Positions 7,098 through 9,620 of a stretch of 9,620 bases of DNA are shown piece by piece (position 1 is the stretch's first letter; each line of letters opens with the position of its first letter). The notes below the pieces were generated by a model that saw only the letters and a list, made by a program, of their open reading frames with translations, searched no databases and was not told where the DNA came from. The DNA lies in NCBI GenBank assembly GCA_000435075.1, contig FR890608.1, forward strand, positions 1 through 9,620. Reading direction: 5' to 3'. The stretch is from Bacteroides sp. CAG:770. GTDB lineage: Bacteria; Bacteroidota; Bacteroidia; Bacteroidales; UBA932. The position numbers were made by a program, and so were the translations under genes.

Positions 7098-7631
7098 CTA
7101 TTTGATGGTAACTACGATGGCCGCCATGAAGCCGAATTCATCTTCCGGTGCCGGCGCATATTCGCATGTCCACCACCTCTCGTCCAGTTCTGTTGTCAAT
7201 GCCTTCCTGAGGACGCCGTCCCCTTGTCCGTGTATGAAGATGATTTTCCTTCCGAGATGCATCTCGTTGTTCTCCATAATCTTGCGGAAGGCATTGAGCT
7301 GCCAGTCGAGGAATTTCTCCTTCGGAAGGTCCTTTGGATGCTCCAATGCATTGATATGCAGGTCGTAAATTAGATATTTGGATGCTGACTGCGGTACATG
7401 TCCTCTGCCTGATTTTCCGCCCATCCTTGCTCCGCCGTATTTGTCGTCCAGAAAGACGTCGCCTCCACAGAGGTAGTCCTCCAGCGTTGCATTGCTGCCG
7501 TCCGCCGCCACCTGATGCCTCACAGGTTTTGCAAGAGGCTTCACTGCTGCCGCCTTCTGAATGGTCTTCTCTTCCTTTTTCATCTTTTTGGCCAAGTCCT
7601 TCAGCCCGGCCAGGTCATTTATCTTTTCCAT
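7098..7631 (-). CDS. Smr-domain protein (Smr/MutS2 C-terminal-like)
   Basis: A 177-residue cytoplasmic protein ending in a small MutS-related (Smr) domain. The two signature motifs are YDLHI (89-93) and IHGQGDGVLRKAL (133-145). In known Smr domains these histidine-containing motifs line the active site of endonucleases that nick nucleic acid, some acting on ribosome-stalled mRNA. The N-terminal 30 residues are Lys-rich and probably helical or disordered. Residues 50-80 (CGGDVFLDDKYGGARMGGKSGRG) are Gly-rich and likely flexible. No MutS2 ATPase is attached, so this is a stand-alone Smr protein. It starts 7 bp after the flippase stop and probably shares its transcript. The exact substrate cannot be read from the sequence. 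Confidence 0.88.
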   Translation of the reverse strand: MEKINDLAGLKDLAKKMKKEEKTIQKAAAVKPLAKPVRHQVAADGSNATLEDYLCGGDVFLDDKYGGARMGGKSGRGHVPQSASKYLIYDLHINALEHPKDLPKEKFLDWQLNAFRKIMENNEMHLGRKIIFIHGQGDGVLRKALTTELDERWWTCEYAPAPEDEFGFMAAIVVTIK

Positions 7632-7638
7632 GTAGGTG

Positions 7639-8748
7639 TCATTTGTCTTTTATAAACTGTCCAGACTCGGAGATGTACGACCAGAGGCCGCAGATGAGCT
7701 GCGTAATGGTCTGGGATTCATGTGATAACGTCGCGAATACGATGCCCATTCCGAAAGGGACTCCATATATTGAGGTCAATGCTGCCGCGACGATGTAGTG
7801 GAATGCGCCGAATCCGCCCGGAACCGGTACGAGTGAGCTCAGGCTGCCGGCCAGCATGAGGAAGAGCGCGTCCATCGCGCCGAGGCCCGCAAGCTTCGCA
7901 ACCGAATCTGCCATGTCCATTGTCAATGCCGCTGTATCCATGCCTTTTACGGCGTTCAGGACAGAAAGGCTCATGACCCAGTACATGGTCCATACCAATG
8001 CGGTGTAAATCATGAACTTCCACCATTTTTTCATCTTGAAGCAGCTGGCGACTCCCTGCCACAGTCCTTTCGCGAAACCGAAGACCATGCGTGTCAATGC
8101 ATTGCGGTATCTGAAGTGCCACACCGCCCACATCATCGCAGCGAGAATGATTATTGTCAATGTCAATATTCCCCAAAGGCTCATGTCAATCCTGTCGGAA
8201 AATGGCCGGAATATCTTGTCAATGAAGAAGTTGCCGAAACGGTTCCACATGAATACGGCCATTACCGTGACGAGCAGAAGCATTGTGAGTACGTCCCATG
8301 ACCTTTCAAGTACGACTGTTCCGAGTACCTTGTCGTATGATGCTTTCTTTCTGTTCTGAAGGGTTTCGGCCGGGCCTGCATCCTTTGGGACAATGTTGTC
8401 GCTTGTCGTGATTTCTAAGGTGGTTGCTGAATGTCTTGTCACGAATCCGCAGCGTACGAATTCACCGATTCGCGGGAGCACCAGGTTTGCCAGATATCCG
8501 ATATTGATGGCATTGAAAGTGGCCTTTCTGGTGGTGTCCGGATCTATCGGCAGGAGCAGTTCTCTCCATCTCAATGCTCTGAGCCAGAATGAAATGACTC
8601 CTGCCAGCATGGCGACTCCAATCCATTCCCACCGGCAGTTTCTAAGACTTTCCATGAAGTCATTCCAGTTTACGCCCCGGAAGGAAAAATAGAGCAGTAT
8701 GACTGCCGCTCCTATAGACAATATGTATTTTATCAGTTTCTTGTTCAT
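7639..8748 (-). CDS. Integral membrane protein of the LPG synthase TM-region/UPF0104 family (flippase-like)
   Basis: A polytopic inner-membrane protein of 369 residues from the ATG at 8748. It has about eight or nine hydrophobic helices (near 6-23, 41-60, 78-95, 152-169, 190-210, 245-264, 288-305, 313-330 and 335-356). Conserved family features include GYLANLVLPRIGEFVRCG (84-101), GTVVLERSWD (143-152) and VPVPGGFGAFH (307-317). Relatives include the flippase half of MprF and AglD-type proteins. The catalytic lysyltransferase half of MprF is absent, so a lipid-translocating or accessory role is more likely than LPG synthesis. A polar segment at about 105-140 looks like an enlarged loop. A TTG at 8772 would add eight residues but falls within the promoter. 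It is the first gene of the flippase-smr pair. Confidence 0.88.
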   Translation of the reverse strand: MNKKLIKYILSIGAAVILLYFSFRGVNWNDFMESLRNCRWEWIGVAMLAGVISFWLRALRWRELLLPIDPDTTRKATFNAINIGYLANLVLPRIGEFVRCGFVTRHSATTLEITTSDNIVPKDAGPAETLQNRKKASYDKVLGTVVLERSWDVLTMLLLVTVMAVFMWNRFGNFFIDKIFRPFSDRIDMSLWGILTLTIIILAAMMWAVWHFRYRNALTRMVFGFAKGLWQGVASCFKMKKWWKFMIYTALVWTMYWVMSLSVLNAVKGMDTAALTMDMADSVAKLAGLGAMDALFLMLAGSLSSLVPVPGGFGAFHYIVAAALTSIYGVPFGMGIVFATLSHESQTITQLICGLWSYISESGQFIKDK

Positions 8749-8769
8749 CCGTCCGTATTTTTGAAACTT

Positions 8770-8777
8770 CAAATTTA
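8770..8777 (-). promoter_or_regulatory. Putative Bacteroidota -7 promoter box for the flippase-smr unit
   Basis: On the - strand, TAAATTTG (8777 to 8770) exactly matches TAnnTTTG. The nearest TTG upstream is only 12 bp away, too close for a normal -33 box, so recognition may depend on the -7 box or an activator. Initiation near 8762-8764 leaves a leader of about 15 nt to the ATG at 8748. The TTG at 8772-8770 is part of the box. Confidence 0.5.
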
Positions 8778-8843
8778 ATGCTTTTTACGCAATTGCGGTG
8801 TATCGGACAGGATGCCCTGGAAAAATTTCTGGGGATGTTTTAT

Positions 8844-9001
8844 GTAACCTTCAAGAAATAATCTGCCTCATCTTAAGGAATCTTTTCGGTCTATATCTGT
8901 TTTCTCATCAGTCATGTGCCACCGGCACACTCCTTCTTCGAAAATAGATCTATCCTCGATAATCTCCTCCTAATCTGGGGCAGGTTATTTTTTCACGTTA
9001 C
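8844..9001. mobile_element. 158-bp palindromic MITE-like element, copy 2
   Basis: This is the gap-free counterpart of 92-249 in the same orientation. It begins GTAAC and ends GTTAC. Terminal inverted repeats lie at about 8844-8877 and 8969-9001, with near-continuous palindromy between them. The apical stem TGTGCC-ACC-GGCACA (8915-8929) is centred on the element. Both flanks, 8841-8843 and 9002-9004, are TAT, consistent with a 3-bp target duplication that differs from the TAA of copy 1, so the two copies appear to be independent insertions. No protein is encoded. It lies 67 bp upstream of the flippase -7 box. The donor transposase is not visible in this window. Confidence 0.8.
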
Positions 9002-9022
9002 TATGTATACTAACGTATCTGG

Positions 9023-9048
9023 AAAGTCTTTCCCGGACAACAGACTTT
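9023..9048. repeat. Stem-loop with perfect 7-bp arms
   Basis: AAAGTCT (9023-9029) and AGACTTT (9042-9048) are perfect complements around a 12-nt loop, 22 bp beyond the palindromic element. No T-tract follows on either strand. Its function is not evident. Confidence 0.4.
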
Positions 9049-9131
9049 ATATGTCGCCACCTTTAATGTCGTCCGGACGGCGCCACATAGTGACTTGGCA
9101 ACTGGCTGATATTTAGTAAGATATGTGTTTT

Positions 9132-9172
9132 AGTGTGGATTATCAGGGAAAAAATAGGCGACAATCCACACT
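9132..9172. repeat. Stem-loop with perfect 10-bp arms
   Basis: AGTGTGGATT (9132-9141) and AATCCACACT (9163-9172) pair perfectly around a 21-nt loop. On the + strand the stem extends to about 14 pairs (9128-9176) using two G-U wobbles. It lies about 150 bp downstream of the nuclease stop. There is no U-tract on either strand, so a classical intrinsic terminator is not supported; an RNA-stabilising 3' hairpin or protein site is possible. Confidence 0.5.
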
Positions 9173-9323
9173 GAGAATCAAATGGCATTGGTGATCAATG
9201 CGTTACAAAATTGGCTGTGGCATCGTCCCGACAGAAGTCCGGTCAACACGTAACTCCGGAGATGCTTACCAAAGTCGTGACGATTTGCCGTGATTGCCGG
9301 TGCCAGATGATAAGAACCAATTG

Positions 9324-9620
9324 CTATGCATTGCTCAGCTCATTTTTTAGCCTGGAGACCTCTTCTTCTGAGAGACCGGTCGCTTGTACGATAATCTCGC
9401 AAGATGCACCGAGTTGTATAAGATTTATCGCGATTTTCGAGCGTTCGTCTTTACTACCTTCTTCACGTCCTTCCTTTATGCCTTCTTCTTTGCCTTCCTT
9501 GTGTCCCTCTTCTCGTCCTTCCTTGAGCCCTTCCTCTTTGCCCACTTTATGCCCTTCCTCACGTCCTTCCTCACGCCCACTCTCACGCGCGTACTCAATC
9601 TGATTGTAAGTATCCCGTTC
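9324..9620 (-). CDS. Rpn/PD-(D/E)XK nuclease family transposase-like protein, C-terminal part
   Basis: The final 98 residues of a protein whose N-terminus lies beyond the right edge. The visible part starts ERDTYNQIEYARESG. It continues with tandem Gly/Glu/Lys octads and ends in a short helical module with the motif ATGLSEEEVSRLKNELSNA. This tail of charged GxEEGxKE repeats followed by a (T)GLSxEEI-type helix pair is characteristic of Rpn/PDDEXK_2 recombination-promoting nucleases common in Bacteroidota. The catalytic PD-(D/E)XK core is not in the window, so activity cannot be judged. The frame is open to the edge, so a GTG at 9545 is not a real start. Whether it moves the nearby 158-bp elements is unknown. 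Confidence 0.75.
   Translation of the reverse strand, partial: ERDTYNQIEYARESGREEGREEGHKVGKEEGLKEGREEGHKEGKEEGIKEGREEGSKDERSKIAINLIQLGASCEIIVQATGLSEEEVSRLKNELSNA
9447..9566 (-). repeat. Five in-frame 24-bp tandem repeats encoding Gly/Glu/Lys octads
   Basis: On the - strand the nuclease gene encodes five consecutive octads: GREEGHKV, GKEEGLKE, GREEGHKE, GKEEGIKE and GREEGSKD. Arg and Lys alternate at position 2, giving a 48-bp higher-order unit. The period is a multiple of three, so gain or loss of units keeps the frame. The encoded segment is highly charged and probably forms an extended helix or coiled-coil-like linker. Confidence 0.75.

Larger units (their letters stand above)
9005..9323. 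other. Gene-free intergenic region with several small palindromes
   Basis: About 320 bp lie between the second palindromic element and the nuclease gene end. I see no convincing coding region on either strand: open frames are short, lack family resemblance and overlap the repeat. The region contains two stem-loops (9023-9048 and 9132-9172) and a perfect 10-bp palindrome CGTCCGGACG (9070-9079). It is the 3' flank of the nuclease gene and could hold a 3' UTR or remnants of older insertions. Confidence 0.5.

Noticed and set aside
7639..8748. Full MprF lysylphosphatidylglycerol synthase
   Set aside because: Only the membrane flippase-like region is present; there is no C-terminal GNAT-like aminoacyl-transferase domain.
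92..9001. The two direct repeats as att sites or ends of a composite transposon or genomic island
   Set aside because: The interval contains single-copy housekeeping genes (cysS, xth) and no integrase, and each repeat has its own different flanking triplet, which fits two independent insertions better.
8916..9116. Short + strand open frame across the second palindromic element
   Set aside because: It begins inside the repeat, has no family resemblance and is not preserved in the equivalent position of copy 1.
9324..9545. A complete small 73-residue protein starting at GTG 9545
   Set aside because: The frame continues without a stop to the window edge and encodes the same repeat upstream, so this is the tail of a larger gene.
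9447..9590. CRISPR-like array or simple repeat locus
   Set aside because: The repeats are contiguous without spacers and are explained by in-frame octapeptide coding in the nuclease tail.

Overview
The window looks like a chromosomal segment from a member of the Bacteroidota, most likely Bacteroidales. The evidence is several exact matches to the Bacteroidota -7 promoter box TAnnTTTG, start codons without Shine-Dalgarno sequences, Bacteroidetes-type EF-hand/leucine-rich-repeat lipoproteins, and the C-terminal tail of a PD-(D/E)XK (Rpn/PDDEXK_2-type) transposase-like nuclease. This was inferred by reading alone; no database search was possible.

Layout. Bases 1-328 hold no gene. They contain an inverted repeat (25-80), a 158-bp palindromic element (copy 1, 92-249) and a promoter. 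On the + strand follow a membrane-anchored Hanks-type Ser/Thr kinase (329-1240) and two tandem paralogous lipoproteins (1264-2613 and 2703-4049), each built as lipobox, FN3-like domain, one EF-hand loop, then leucine-rich repeats. Facing them on the - strand are five genes, transcribed in this order: a flippase-like integral membrane protein (8748-7639), an Smr-domain protein (7631-7098), cysteinyl-tRNA synthetase (7011-5446), exonuclease III (5439-4690) and a conserved hypothetical with a possible HTH (4676-4104). Gaps of 6-13 bp suggest a flippase-smr unit and a cysS-xth-hypothetical unit, with a weaker promoter between them. A second copy of the palindromic element (8844-9001) lies upstream of the flippase. 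It is followed by about 320 bp of gene-free, hairpin-bearing DNA and then the 3' end of the nuclease gene on the - strand (9620-9324).

How it works together. The - strand genes are housekeeping: translation, base-excision repair, envelope lipid or undecaprenyl-type transport, and nucleic-acid processing. The + strand genes form an accessory module in which a cytoplasmic kinase with one C-terminal membrane helix sits beside two putative Ca2+-binding LRR lipoproteins. A signalling link between them is a hypothesis based on gene order.

The most distinctive object is the repeated 158-bp element. Both copies are exactly the same length, about 88% identical, palindromic almost end to end, begin GTAA and end TTAC, and are flanked by their own matching 3-bp direct repeats (TAA/TAA and TAT/TAT). 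Their apical stems differ by a compensatory base-pair change. This has the features of a miniature inverted-repeat transposable element.
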